NCBI RefSeq assembly: GCF_030848805.1
Contig: NC_092358.1
Location: 22,717,832-22,781,831, forward strand
Length of the DNA stretch: 64,000 nt
From: Temnothorax longispinosus
Taxonomy: Eukaryota; Arthropoda; Insecta; Hymenoptera; Formicidae
Direction of reading: 5' to 3'
This document shows positions 47,425 to 62,319 of this stretch, piece after piece. Positions within the stretch are counted from its first letter, which is position 1; the number at the start of each line of letters is the position of its first letter. The notes under the pieces were generated by a model, which worked only from the letters and a program-made list of their open reading frames with translations, made no database searches and was not told where the DNA came from. The position numbers and the translations under genes were made by a program.

Positions 47425-50400
47425 TACTATTTTAAATATTTTAATTTAGAGGAAGCTATTTTTGTTAAATTACGTATTATTATTTGACTTTTAATTTCTA
47501 AATTTGCAAGAGAATAGTAAAAAAATCACTTTTCGCGGTCACGAACGACGTGCGGCTCTACCATTCGATTAATTATTCGTATTCGTAATTTGATATTCCG
47601 CGCGCGCGACCCAATATTCGTGCATAGCCGCGAAATAACGACCGAATGGTTTCCAAACGCCGCGGACAATAAACCGGATTAACGTCGCTTCATTCTTGCG
47701 GCAATTAATGTACTAGTTTTGTCGCAGGTATATAATGCAGAGGTGTTAGTAATATGGAAACAATTATAGTTAAGGGGGCAATTGCATGGTTGATCGAATT
47801 TTATATCTTTGTCTCAACTATGAGATAGAAATTCAAATATAAATCAACTGTGGTGGCGGGAAAGTGGCTCAACAGCATCACAATTAATTGATCAATTCGA
47901 AGTTGAATTATTGAGACAACGATTTCAGGAATTCTTTATCTCTTTAATCGAAACTTTTATCGGGTTGCGCAATTAAAAATAAAATACAGCGAAATGAAAA
48001 CGTTTTGACTTTGCTTCTGGTTATCGATTGTTATTTCAAATATTTATTTTTTTATATAGTTTTTAATAAATCTGATAACTTCGCTTGCATACTTTTTCTC
48101 TAAACTTTTTAACAGATACAATTGTTTCTGTTTATGAATTAGTAAATTAGTTAATAGATTAGTTTTTATATTGGAACAGAAGAGAAGGAGAAACCGTTCT
48201 TTTATATGTTGTATATATTTTTAAAAGTTGATTTCGCTTTAGATTCATTTATTAAATTTATTACTAATTCTGGATTTTTTTTTTTTTTTTAGGTGGTCTA
48301 GTGATTTTATCCAGTGCATAGAAAATCGGTTAATTCTATATTTGTGGCGACGACTAGAGATTTTGGGTAAGTGATAAAATTACTATATAATTATATTATA
48401 ACGATGTTAAAGTATAAAAATAGTAGGAGAATCGGAATTATTTTAAAGAATCGAAGAGAGAGACAATATAATATATATTCTATTTTTTTATTCAAACAAA
48501 CGATTTGAATTAATAATAATATACATGTAGTATAATTATTTATTTAAACGAACAAAAGAGCCATGGATAGACATTCATAATTAAGTTTTTGTTTAATCTG
48601 TTATTTGTCAAATGAGATTGAGATTTGCCCCTCTTTCCTTCGATTCCCCGTCGCGTCGGCCTCCATTATTGTTTTCCGGCTGTGGACATGGCGAAGGAAA
48701 AGCAGACGTCTATTCGTGAGATGCGCGGACGAAACATCTGGCCGAGGAAATTTAATTTCTAAGCTTTAGCTCTCTGCACTCTCGCTTAGCGCTAATTCCT
48801 CGCCCTTTGTAACTCGATAAAAATCGACAGTCCCCTGTCACGCCTCCTCTTAGTCTCTGTATCAGAGAGCAAAAAAAAATGAAGGCGAAAAGGCGATAAC
48901 CTTCGCCAGTTCCCTTTTCCACACTGATTGGAAATGTTTGTCTCCGAATCGATCTATGATCCAAGTCTGCTCACCATCCTCCTTCTACCATCCACTGCCT
49001 TCAGCCACTGGAATTTTCCTCGTACTGCGAAAAGCTCTTTCCTACCGAGAACGCTTCGATCGGTCGTAGGAACAGCTTGCCAATTCTCTCTCTCTCTCTC
49101 TCTCTCTCTTTCATTTATTGGCGGTTTCTGCTGAAAGCTCGAATCGAAAGTGTAAGGAGAAGAAAGAAAAAAAGGAAGGAAGAGACGAGAAAGAGCAGAA
49201 AGATTACGGATGTTTGAAACTTATTTGTGTTAGGTTCGAGAGAGCCGCGAGTGCCGGTATCAATTGAAACGACGTCAATGTCGTCTAGGTTCTAACGTTG
49301 TTTTTGAATTTCTTTACGTCTTAAGTTTTACGAATTCCCGTTTCCTCCGGGTCTCGATTTAGTGTGTTGCATTCTGTTGCCGGGATAACTATTTGTAAAA
49401 GAAAAGCTCTTGTGTAGGAAGGGAGATAGAAATACGCGATAAGAAGAACATAAATAGATTAATTTGGAATTATCTAATGAATAATAAAATTAATTATATT
49501 AAATGAGTCATGATCGTTATAACAATCGAGTAAATAGACATGTATCAATATATCAATATACAGTTGGGCTAGATCTTTTTGTGCCTAATAATAAAATTTA
49601 TGTATATATTGTTGCTTCGTAAATTACGCACCGTTACTGTCTTGAATCGCAGTTTGAAATTGATGCTAGAATAGTACAATCACATAATTAAATTGATTAA
49701 TAAAATTAATATATTGAATTAAATGTTACATATTTACTATATTTATATACGATTGTATTTTAATACTGTCCTTTTAAATCGAGCAATTATATGTATGTCA
49801 TAAAACGATTTTCGGAATGAAAGAAAGCAAAAAATACATAGCGACCTAGATTTCTGAGATCCTTTCCCGAACCAGCAAAAGCTGGAAGACGCGAAACACA
49901 TCGAATAGGACGAACCGTCCGGAAGAGTGCATTCGCTTTTACGCGGGGATAGAAAGCGCTAGAATTTTCATCAAAAGCACTGTTTGCAAATAACGAATGA
50001 AGATAAAAAGTGAAATAGAAAGAGAAGAGAAGTCTAAGGGAGAAGGGGAAAAAGAGAATTTAAAAAGAACGACGTAGGAAAAAAATTAATTTTTCCGCGC
50101 GTGACATCCTTTGAGATAGCTTTATAGCGAGAATTCCGCGGACGCAGTCACCTCCGGCGAGGCCTTTGCATTCCTCTCTCCCTCCCTGCTTCTGCCTGCA
50201 ATCCCCTTTACGCTGCTGTTTTTTCTTAATGATTCGAAGGGGTCATCCATCCCTTCTCACCCTCGGGCCGACTAATGTCATTGTCATGTTGACTGTCGAC
50301 AAATCGCCCTTTGAAGCGAGGTCTCATCCTATTCTTTCTAATATCACCCCTCGTATCCTTCTCATCTTCCACCCTCATTTCCCCTTCGCACGCATAGATA

Positions 50401-50990
50401 CGTCATTTCTTTTTAGAGTGCCCGAAACTAGGCTTTTTCGTACAGAACGAGAAGGGAAACGGAAGAAATGTAGGACGAAGGTGGAAAAGGGAGCGTGGAG
50501 TTGGTATCACGCGCACCCGCCGCGAAAAATCTCCACCCTTATTTCCAGAAGGCAGCAAGCAGGAAATCAGCAGCGGGCGAATGGCTGGAATCAGATTCTA
50601 CCGAGCCTTCCTTCTTCTTTTTTCCCTCTTTCCTTTCCGGGGCGGAGTGTTTAAAGCCCGTGAAATGGGCCGTCTCCCTCTCCTCCCTGCTTCCCTCGCT
50701 CTGGTTCGCCGATTTTCTTGCTCTCTCCCTTTCGCTTTCGCTCGCCCTGCAGGCTGAACTTCGACGCAGGGGATGCTCCTCGCTAATGGCTAGTAGTAGT
50801 TTCTCCCGAGGCTCGAAGGTTTTTTTGGAGTACCGAACTTGCGGTTGCCGAAAATTTTAATTGCGCCGTCGGCTAGAACCTCGCCTTTTATTTCGTATAC
50901 GCGTTACTCAATGTTTAAATTGTACGAGATGTTTCACAATAAGTTTTACTTCGAAATTCTTGATTACAAGAAAAAATTATTACGGAAAAG
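47425..50990. other. GC islands in AT-rich spacer, no gene recognised
   Basis: Islands lie at about 47530-47720, 48630-49440 and 49860-50880. The last is open in one frame for about 160 codons at 50166-50654, but the translation is unrecognised and low in complexity. A (CT)n tract occurs at 49085-49111. A small plus-strand exon candidate at 48293-48366 is described in the findings. Confidence 0.45.
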
Positions 50991-50993
50991 AAG

Positions 50994-50996
<3 letters not shown>

Positions 50997-51048
<52 letters not shown>
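50997..51048. repeat. (CT)26 microsatellite
   Basis: Uninterrupted CT for about 52 bp; the open frames through it encode only Leu-Ser repeats. Confidence 0.95.
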
Positions 51049-51049
<1 letters not shown>

Positions 51050-51052
<3 letters not shown>

Positions 51053-54000
51053 ATTTCTCACTGAAATGTAAATCTACAAATATTTCTAATATTCTAAAAA
51101 TTGCTCTTAAAATATTGTCGAAATTTTAAAAATTCTTATAATTTTTAATATCTTTAAAATATATAATTTTTTTCAATTTTTAAATTCTCTGCTCTTTTTT
51201 CACATTTGAACGAAGCGAGATTATAAAAATGATCATAAAAAAGTAAAATATTTCCATGCAATACAAGGAGAAATTAGATACATCTATTAAGTCCGGTATC
51301 TAGGTATTATCAAAGTGTTGAGAAATATTAGTTATCTGTCCATTAGAACACAGTATATCCTTCCAATTACAGTCGACCAGGTCCGAATCGTAGGTTCATC
51401 GACCTCAGAATTTCGTATCGGCCACGGATATTGTTCTGAAATAACGCCTGCCTCCTCAATCCATCTCCGCGGCGGCCATGATCGATTGTGTTTAAGCCAG
51501 ACGAAGGAAAGAGACGCGGATAATATCGCCCGCCGTTCTTAAATTCCGATTTATATTTCAAACTTTTACAAAATAACGATTCGCGCTTTGGATCTTATAG
51601 TTTCCTTCTTGTATTCCCCTTTTCGTTTGTCAACCATTACTTATAATTTTAAAGTTACAATATAGAGAAACTTATCTTCCTTTCAAAATATTGATTTATT
51701 ATTTAATCAGAGATTTTACTGTTATTATATATCATTTATATATTTTATTATAATCACTCTTATACATATATATGTTCTCTTTTTTACACACACACAAAAA
51801 TAAGAAATATTATTCATGCACAGAAATATAGATTTAATCTAATTTATTTTATTGTATAATTGTATGTATGTTTCTTAAATCCATAAAAATAATTTGTCTA
51901 ATATAGAGAGTTAAATTATTTTTTATATTGGTTTAAATTCAATACGTAGATTAACGAGGGATATAGTTATTAACAAGGGATCTAAATTTTAACAAAAATT
52001 GTTTTATCAATTAATTTCGGTCTGACAAGCTAAAAATAAGCGTCGTTTGTTTGAATTCCGCTTTGTGCACTTTTGTAGGATAAAATGGAGAAAACACGAA
52101 ATCCCGATAACAGCTGATGTCCAATTAATTCAAAGTTGATCGTATTTATTTCCGTAGTACTTTTATCAGAGGTATCTTTATTTTTATTTCGCTGAAACAA
52201 TATTAGCCAAGCCATTTTGCGTGTTTAGGAAACTCAGTTGCATGGAAATTTATTTACATTTTTTTTTTATTAAATACCTTTTAAATTTAAATGCTTAATA
52301 AGTCATTTATCTTTAATAATATTATTATATTATTTAATAAATGTGTAATTTTTTATTCTTTTTTTACTTTTTTTGCAATATTAATTAATTAAACATTAAT
52401 TAAAACATAATATTAATTAAACAAAACAATCGCATATTTTAATTAACGAAAATAATTAAAGTGAATTATATTTATTTTCAAAAGAATAACTTTCATAGAA
52501 TATTATATTGCAAGTTTCAATTTGTGGTCTCTTCCTTTCACTAAGGCAGTAAGTGTGAAATAGGACTCAACGTAATATAATGGTTTAATTTCGAATAATG
52601 ATTAAATTGTAACTGCTAAACTTTCGATGTTATGAATTATATTGTGGATATATGCATATTTTAATTAATAGTAATATACCGATGACTCATCACGTTTAAA
52701 AACGAAAAGATTGATATACTTTTCTGCTCAACTATGGTCAGCATGCAGATCGAACGGAACGTTTGATCGGCTGTAGAAACTCTTCCGAAAGGGAAAAATT
52801 GCGGTAGATATTCCAGTCATGCATATACTATGCGCATCGATCGGATTGTGAATAGAAACGCCGTAGCTAAATCGCCAGTCGAGCAAAAATAGCGATCGGG
52901 TATGAAATACTTTCGCCATTACTATCGCGCGACATAGACATCGGCCAGGTATATAGCATCAGAGATCGCACGAAATATCGGAATACCGGAACCGAACGAG
53001 ATGTGGAATAAATATTCCACCCGGAGAGTTACAGCTACCGGGCTTGTAATCCCTAACGAACCGAAAATATCCATATTTCCGACCGATCGGCAAAGCGTCG
53101 AAACGTCGCTTCCTCCATTAGCGAATCGACCCGATCGAATATCGCAAAAGTCGAATGCCGGAGACCGACGATTGAAGCGTGAACAACGTTGTCGAAGCCG
53201 GAACAACGATGTAATCGACTAGAAGGTAGAATCTCCGTTATCGGAAGCCCCATTATTTGAATGTCCAACTATTTCAATATTCCGTGTTCTGTTAGCCGAA
53301 CGGAATAGCTACGTGTATTAGACTATCTCCTTTCCTGTTAAAATAGGAATATTTTACGCAATTTATTTTCTAGAGATGAAGATACGTATATTTAGTTTTG
53401 AAATTTGTGACATTATTACGAGAACTAGGAGGGTTTTAAGCTTAAAAATTGTTGCATAACAAAAAATATATAATGACATGACATAACGAGAACGTAAGGA
53501 TCAAGCCAAAATTATCATTTTTATCTCCCCAAAATCACAGTTTTTATCTAAAACATTTTCCACTAATTGTAAGATATTTAATTTGATAAAATGTTTTAAT
53601 ACTTTAGCTGCTCCGTGCCACATATATGTTTTTTTGTAATCACGTTAGAACAACACAATTTTTTTACAAGAGTAAGTATGTTTAGTTTTTGCGAAACGTT
53701 TGCGAATTTTTAAGTCACGGTAAATTTACGGAAAAAACGTAGAAAATTAGGAAAATTGCACGTGTAATATATATTCTACAATTTTCATTTTAAACACGAT
53801 ATTATGGAAGCAATTATTTATGTTATAAATTTCATATTTAAGAAAGGTCTCACACACATATATACATATACAAATATATATCATAAATGTATTATCTTTT
53901 ATCTTTGTATCAGCTATCAACTTGTTAAAAATGTATTTTTTATTTTTACATTCTTTTAGTTTCGAACTTTTCATATTTAATTAAAACAATTTTAAAAATG

Positions 54001-57000
54001 TGAAAACCATTGAATCTTTCTCTCTCTCTCTCTCTCTCTCTCTTTTCAATTATACATTTCATTTTCTAAAAAATTAATTGAAAAAGTCGTTGATTTAAGA
54101 TAGACATTTCATTCGTAATAATAGATAGATTGGAGAAATATTTTTATGCATTGCGCTGTGACATCGTGAATCTGCCAGAACGACAAAATGGAGAGAGAAA
54201 TAAATCTGATTTCTTCCTTTGGATTATAAGTCACGTAAACGTCGAAAAACACGAAGAGGTAACTAAACTGTAATCCCTCGGCAGAGAGATGTACATACTT
54301 CTCGTCGACTGAGAACACGGAAAATTGTGTGCCACGGAGATAGATATGTATATCCACGGTGTCGTGGTCACACACGGGATTACCCGTCGTTTGACTCGAC
54401 GAGCGATGCAAATCCACGGAGAACGCGCATATGTCGAGTTGTATTCGACGGTATTTAACCGTCCAGCGCGAATGCAGCTTTACGACTTCGCAATAGTAAT
54501 TCGAATGCGCCAGTTACATCACTGTCGAAATCGCACCTGGGTTGTCTATTAGTCTAAAAGTTTGCTGGTTTTTCGTTAAATTTTGTTTCGAATAAAGTTA
54601 AGAATTTAAATTTTCATTTTGATTAAATGTAAAAGGAAAGATGGAAAGAAAGGGAAATAGAGAGAAGAAGAAGAAGAAGAAAATAAGAAGATAAAATCTG
54701 TATAAAATATAGATATATTAAATATAGATATATTAAATCCAAGAAAGAAAGAAAGCTAGGCGATGAAGGATTGATATCGCGACGACTGGAAAATGGAAAA
54801 TGGAAAGGGGTCTTTAAAGGTCGTGCTCTGCACTCGTCAGGCTTCCGATTTTAGAAATACCACTTAAAGGTCATCGATATTCCATGGCAGTGCCACAGCT
54901 AAAACGACGTGAAAAATTCACGACGAGACACGTGAATTGCCAATGTGTCTCGCTACGCAGATACTAAGTGCCTCATGAAAGATAAATATTTATAATCGTG
55001 TTGAAATAAGGGCTTCGACCGTGCCTACAAACGGCGCCCTGAATAATCCTGAATCGTCGAATAGACTTCATTACATGCTTCATTTATGCAAAAGATTTGT
55101 TGTTTTTCTCGTAAGTTCTGTGTTAAATAATATTAGGAGTACGAAGTTCTTTCAAAAGAAGATTGAGGAAACTTCTTTCTTAGGCGGAAAAAGTGTATTG
55201 AAGCTGAACAGTGATTACAGCAAAAACTCCTATATTCGCGCATCCTTTCGCACGTATATTTTATCTACTCGCAACGTGATATTTTCCGAAACTAAAACTA
55301 ATTTAGTTTTGCGAAATGAAACAGAGCTTCTACTTGCATAAATACGTTCTTGAGTTTATGACGCGGAGCGGTATTTATCGCAAGCGACCGTAATTCCTCA
55401 GGTTCTGACGTTGAATCTGATGCCTTTAATGACTAACGCACTAATTACGTCGCGTTCGACATCAGTTTCGCGATATATCGCGCGTCGCAATTAGCGAGAT
55501 GGATCGTTTCTCGCGCCAGATATTATCCTGGCATTGCATAATGTGGACCGATTAATAATCGCTAGGCGATACCATTATTGATTGTTTAGTTATCGTCAAT
55601 ATATTAAGCTGTGCGCGCGCGCGCGCGCTTTACTAAATGCTTTTGCATTTATATACAAAACTTGTATGTTTTGTAACCCGTAAGCTGAGTATAAGCGCGA
55701 TGCACTTTACGCTGTAACGCTTTGAAAAACGACGAAGATCGAACAAGCAAGTGAGAACACACCGTAAATTTTAACGCTCTCGCATGCCCGTTACGCTCAC
55801 AACACAGTAGTCTCGCATTAAATTTTATACGAGTACACATACATACGAACTTTATAAACGATAAAAATATGTGAATGGCATTGATGAGTTTGCGTTATTT
55901 ACATTGATACAGTTAAATCCATTTTTTCATTTTAGTGATTATATTATAAAACAGAAATAAATTTGAAACGATAAATAGGAAAAAAATGACTGTATCAAAG
56001 ATTAAGAAATTTTTAATTAACTTAATTGTTTTAATATAATTGAAGTTACCAAAGAATTTTATGTAAAATAAAAATTATCTTTTTAAAATATATTTTTTAA
56101 CATATATTTTTATAATCATTAATGAAAAAAATTTATTTATTTTTAAATTTTGTTTAATATAATATTGTTAAAAATTATTCAAATTTAAAAAAGTATTAAT
56201 ATGTTGTTAATTTTATCATTTCTAAAATAATTTTTTCGGAAAAATAAAGTACCTTGTATAAAATAATTTTATTTTACATTTTAATTAGTTTTTTTTATAA
56301 AGAATTCTTTTTTCGTTTAGAAGATCTTTCGGATTTTTAAACTTAGATACAAGAATATAGATTATTACATTATTTTTTATGATAGATTCTTTAATGCTTG
56401 CTTAATACACACGCGTATATATTTGCTAAGCAAAAATTAAATTCTGTGTTTAATTAAAGAATTATTAAAAAGAATTATTAATGCAATGATCTTACAACTT
56501 GCTAAGTTATACGCCTAGTGTGCGTTTATATTATATTATACACACACTATATGTATGGTTATTTATATATAATAATTCAATTTTATTCAGTTGTGAAATA
56601 ATGGAACTCGAATTTTTGCATTCCCGTTATATATCAATAACTTTTTTCCAGAGACATTAGTTAATAAAATACAAAATATATAACGCGAAATCTATGAAAT
56701 CTAGCTACTACCATAAAATATTGTGAAGTGTCAACGAGTATTGAACGTCAACGTGCATATCAAAGGAAGAGCTTCGCTCCAACCTCTTCGCTGAATCACG
56801 CTCACGTTTTATAGATTTTATATAGCATTTAAACAATTTACAAAGCCATGCACACTGTTCTATTGTCGCGTTTATTCTGTCATTGAACTTCCATTTGCTT
56901 TGGCTTCGTTCAATTGACAAATATATAAGCCTTCCGGATGCACTTGCAATGCATTTCATTGTACAGTCGGGTTGATTGCACAGCGAGGAAGCAATAAATA

Positions 57001-57530
57001 TAATAAAACGCCACATGGAAAAGTAGTACAATTTTTATAATTAATATTGTTTATTAATATTGTTTCATCAATTTTCTGAAATAATTAAAAAGTTGCAAGT
57101 TTTTGTTCGCATAATTGCTCACCAATGCATCGTCATATCGTTACGCCGCCGCCGCGCGGGCCCGTATATTCCTATTGTCCGCGATTCATTTAGACGACGC
57201 CTCTCCTAGGTCTGTTTCTTTTTTTCCCAGCGGGACAACAGTTTCAAATTTTCAGGATGTGCATTTCGCACGCCAGACGGGGTGGAGTTTCAGAGCAGTT
57301 TCAGAACCGCCTACTCTTTTTTCTCACTTTCTTTTTTTCACAGCATTGCTTGTCGCAAACTCGATTTGCAGCCTCGGCAATTGCTGATGATGAAGTCGAC
57401 AGCGTATGGATTGACACGCAATGCAGTTGTGAAATCTTTGCAATTGTCCATTCTAGAAAATTAAACAATAATTTTTTTGTCCCACTGCATATAATTGAAA
57501 TACATATCTCAAACTATGGACGATAAACTT
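51050..57530. other. AT-rich spacer with GC islands and microsatellites
   Basis: GC islands lie at about 51360-51560, 52730-53310, 54160-54560, 54780-55560, 56720-56990 and 57110-57440. The 52.7-53.3 kb island is open on both strands for 70-95 codons and rich in GAACCG/CCGAAA words, but the frames match no family I know. Simple repeats: (CT)n 54017-54044, (GAA)n 54663-54682, alternating GC 55611-55628, and a duplicated AATATAGATATATTA unit at about 54705-54736. No coding exon was recognised. Confidence 0.5.
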
Positions 57531-57536
57531 CTACTA

Positions 57537-57587
57537 TAGATGATAAATATGGATGATAAATATGGATGATAAATATAGATGATAAAT
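57537..57587. repeat. 13-bp minisatellite, about four copies
   Basis: Tandem units of GATGATAAATAT(G/A), the outer ones slightly changed. Confidence 0.85.
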
Positions 57588-57589
57588 TA

Positions 57590-60500
57590 AATTACTGATA
57601 GATCTTTGCTCTATCAGATAAAAGTATAATAATATTACTTTCGTCTATACATCTATATAGATATTTATTATTTATTCGTCTTTAGAATTATTATTCTGCA
57701 TGTATTTTTACATTTAGTTTACATTTATTACATTTATTATATGATTTTCCGCTATACATTATATTTCATTCTGCAACCGAACACATTATGGATTAAAAAC
57801 GATAACGGTGGTATTATTCGACACGCGAGTTGCGCCACGGTGTGCCATAATTGGAATAATATTGGTATGGCAGCAGTATATAGAGTGAATAGACGTGTGT
57901 GTGTGTGAACGCCCCGCGGGTGCTCCGCGGTTTTCGTGTTGCACCTACGGTTTCTCCTGCGCGTGCATTATTAATGGAAATTCCGGGTATAATCGTCGTA
58001 TCTGCGCGGCTCGTTCTTGAAATGTCGCACCGATCTTTTCATCTAGCTTTGTATCTCCCACTGTGTGAGTTTGTCGTGCTAAACGCCAACTGCCGTTTGA
58101 GTCGTATCTCGTGTGTTGACATTGAACATGAGAGTCTGTAGATTAAACAAATACAATTTCGCATACTCCGACCGAATTAACTATGTCCTCCTCATTTAAG
58201 GCTAAAGGTCATGTGAGTCATGTCTTATATTTTAAAGGGCTGGGAAATGTTTTATTATAAAATTTGAGCAGAGATTTGTTTAACGGTTATTAAACAAAGA
58301 TTTTACGTGGTCAGTTCGATTTTAACCACGTTTTCCGGAAGTTTCACGCAGAAACGCTCATGCATTGAAAAAGAGTTGACAAACGCGCAAAATATTTGTT
58401 AAAAACCGTCCAACGTGATTTGCGCGTTAACCCAGTTATGGTAATAACTATCCCGCAGTATATGAAATCGCTGTTATTTCCTTAATATCGAGCGGCCTAA
58501 TTTGCGCCTCACGAGGAAGAGTGATTTATCGCGGATGAGTTCGAAGGATTTAATTTCCGGATAGCCGCTTAGTCCTTTACCTGCCCTTTGCCTGCCCTTT
58601 GCCCCTCATCTTCCTCTCTTTCTCTTTTGGTGGTGAATGATTACTTTTCGATTCGTATAGAAGAATGAACCCACCTCATCTTTTTCCTTCCTTCTGTGTC
58701 AGGCTCTCCATACCTCGCCATCTAATATCGGTCTAAATAAGTCTAATAAATTAATTGATTCTAGCTTGGCTCTTCGCGCACCGTTACCTCGTTCCAGCGT
58801 GTAACATCGATGATTTAAACCGGATTTTAAAGCGGAAGCTCCAATATATTTGAGAAATTTCTTTCCGATAGGCGACACGTGTAAAATCGAACACACTTGT
58901 CGAGTGATTTAACTCATTATGGTTTAAAAATGATATATTCTTGTTGTAGCGCGTGATAAACGAGCTAACATATCCCTTTTATCACTTCGACGAGAACGAC
59001 GCTAATAAATAATTTAGCTGAACTTGCAAGATCCCTGGAAAACATAAATCTATAGAAATTTTAAACTAAAGTTATGAAATAAAGGTTTAAGATAAAATTA
59101 TATTAACGAACATTTTAATAATTTTAAAATACAAACATCAGATTATGATAATAACGATATCGATAATAATGATCGTTTTCGGTTCTCAAAAATTTCAAAA
59201 ATTTTCTACATTTCAATATCGTTATATTTTTGTTACTTATGTACTAAAAATAAAAACGGCTGACCAAAATATCTAAGAAGGCAGAAGTTTCTTTTTTTAT
59301 CAGCATGTGCTCTGAAAGTTGATATGGACACGTGGAGGTGATTAACTTGACGAATATCGACGAGCGGTCTGTCGACACATTGTCGAATTAATTAAACGTT
59401 ATTACATTTTCAGGCGAGCCATTTGACGTGCACTATCTAAAATTAGTCGACTAATAGACGATACGTCATTTCATCTTCATTACTGCTGATGTGCCTCGTT
59501 TTCTATTCAGTATATTGCATTATTTTTATGTACTCGAAACGTTTTATCGTATTAACCGATCTGATGCGCAAGTTTTGGATTTCATTTATTCACGTTACAA
59601 GCATTTCCATTACCATTTTTCTCATATATTGTTCAACGTAAAATTTGCGCTGTTTCATTGCAAAAAGACAAAAGTATTGATTTGATTGCATATATGTATA
59701 TATAACAATTGCATGGAACTAGAAATTAACATTTATTTTCTATTTTTATAAATTAAGAACTATAATATTTTAGATATTCGACATATTAGATAAATTAATT
59801 TTTTTTATTTTAACTGATTAATCGCATAATTAGACATGTTATATATTTGTAGTGTATATTTATAATGATTTTATGAACATATAAGAATTATATTCTTTAA
59901 AAACAATCGATTTACAAGTAAAATCTCTTCTCCATTAATTTACCGGAGGTGTGAAAAGAAAAAGAAAACCAATTTAACGTAATTGGACTAGAAACGATTT
60001 AGTTAAAAGATAAAAATCTCCCTGGACGCGTATAAGTGCAAGCTTAGGTTCTCGACCTCATCGCGCAGATGGTGATTCATGCGGATCTCACATAGCATTA
60101 TTCCATGTTTTTTGTATGCCTCAGAGCGACGAAGAAAGCTCGTAAGTTCGTGTTGCTCGCAAAAATCGCTTCGAGTGCCCGATGGTCGATCGTGCGCGCC
60201 CGAGAAAGTTTACGGCGCCACTACGAAAACTTTTCCGACTCGCTGGAAGAAGGAGGGAAATGAATGGCACGATCGACGGGTAATCGCGTAATCGCGGGGG
60301 AAAGAATAACGTAGCGAGAGAGAAAGAAGAAGATAATGCATTATGGTCGTTTATGATCGTGAATTGATGGAAATGAATCAGCAGGACTGCGATAGACTCA
60401 ATAATAATTGCTGTGTGGGGATAAAAAGTACAAAATATATTTGTAAAATGTTATTTGCGCATACCATATTTCTTATGCATTATTGATATAGCATTGCAAT

Positions 60501-62300
60501 TAAATATAATTAAGATTCTAATTAAAAATATAATTTTTAAATTAAAACTACAATTTGTTAATAATTATAAATAGAAAATTATATTTTCTGTAAATATATG
60601 AACTGTACACCACACAACAGATTGGAACACACACACAACCGGCCCTTAATCTTTCGATATTTAAATGAAATTTCTGCTAAATTCAAATTGATTTTGTATT
60701 GTGTGCTGCGTAAAATTACATCAATTTTTTAGAAATTTTTATCGCAAACAGGAGTTGCGAGAGAAGGGTCTCTATTGTTCTGCGCTTGGTGGAAAAATAA
60801 CAAAACACGGGAGAAGGGAAACACGGGGGTGAAACGGCAATCGTATATACTGACGAAAGCGATCGTTTCCCCTTGTCGACGCCGTCGCGGCGTCGTGCAA
60901 CTACATGACGAAAGACGATGCATTAATGTTTGAAGAGAGAGGGAAGCTCTCGTCCGATTGTACACGGGGTGCGTCTCGATGCGGAGCGTGCAGACAGAAT
61001 ACTGGAAAGAGCGAGATGTATGTATGTGTGTGCATGTGCGTTCGGCGCAGGCATTACGCTTGAATCATGCAAAGGCATCGATTCCCCAGGCTTCACAGGA
61101 ACTAACCGGACCGCACGCTGTGTAGATTCATTCGGATCACTCTTCCAAATTCCCGTTGTATCACGATTGTAAAGTCATTTGTTACCAAACGAAACGCACG
61201 TTTTTATATAGCGTGCTGTTTGCCATTTCTCATGCAGCGTCAAATATTTGACAATTTTAATTTAATTTAAGTAAACAAAATTATTTTAAAAAATAATTAT
61301 AAACGACACATATACATACACACATACAATACATTTTGAGAGAGAGAGAAATTGTTTTACACCGCATATATAATTTATATACATATAAGTGAAATATGAG
61401 ACAATATATTCTGAAGCATTCTGTTTTAAAAATATTATATAACTTCTCTTATTCTGAATTTTTACTTACGATTAAATATATTAGTTTAAATATATTAACT
61501 TAAAATTTTTCAAATTTAGACAATACAAAATATTTAAGCAAAAAAGAATAAAATTGATTCTAACTTTGTCAGATAAACTTTCATTGAAATAAATGTCCCA
61601 GTTTGAGAGACATTCTGTGTATATTATATTAAATTGCCATAGTGGTGTGAAACAATTTTAACGTATAAATTTTTTAGCTGTGTCTTGAATATTTTAATAT
61701 TGGGCAAATGGCTATATAAGTTTTAAACTATGAATAAATATTTGGTTAAATACAAACAATAAATAAAACAATAAATGTATAAAATAGAATACATTTTACA
61801 GAGAGGGACTTTTCGAATGAAATCCTTTATAAATTATACATTTAAATTTCAAAACTGAATCTGTCACCAATCTCCAATTGTTAATATTTTCTATTATAAA
61901 TTTATCTTAACAATATTATTTATGAAATACTATAATAAATAAGAATTATAAATTATTCTAAATGTAAACTGACTGAATAAAATCAAAATAACCGAAAAGC
62001 AAACTTTTATTTGAAATAAAGTAATCATTTTTTTTCTTTCTGGAATATTAATTTATCTGAATGTTATTAATCTGTTATTATCAAATTATTTAATAATTTT
62101 CTTATTACTAAATAACATAACATTATAACAATTTATATTACAAAATAACAATATTAATAACAATATAAATCTTATGATTAATTTAAAAAGTGTGTATTTT
62201 AATAATGTGTGTTTTAATAATTTTCTTAAATATATTTTGTATTATAGATTATACAAGCAATTAAAATTTCTAAATTTAATAATTTAAATTAATCTATATC
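57590..62300. other. AT-rich spacer with GC islands, no gene recognised
   Basis: GC-richer islands lie at about 57800-58140, 58300-58900, 59300-59500, 60000-60320 and 60730-61200. CTGCCCTTTGC is duplicated at about 58580-58603. Frames are 94 codons or fewer and unrecognised. 61210-62300 is very AT-rich with short near-random frames. Confidence 0.5.
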
Positions 62301-62319
62301 AATTATAGATTGAACGCAC

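Noticed and set aside
50166..50860. 162- and 121-codon overlapping plus-strand frames
   Set aside because: Mutually overlapping, biased to Pro/Ser/Phe/Leu from pyrimidine-rich DNA, with no known motif.
52922..53268. Frames open on both strands at 52.9-53.3 kb
   Set aside because: Both strands open with comparable composition and no match to a known family, so chance in a CG-rich island is more likely than a gene.
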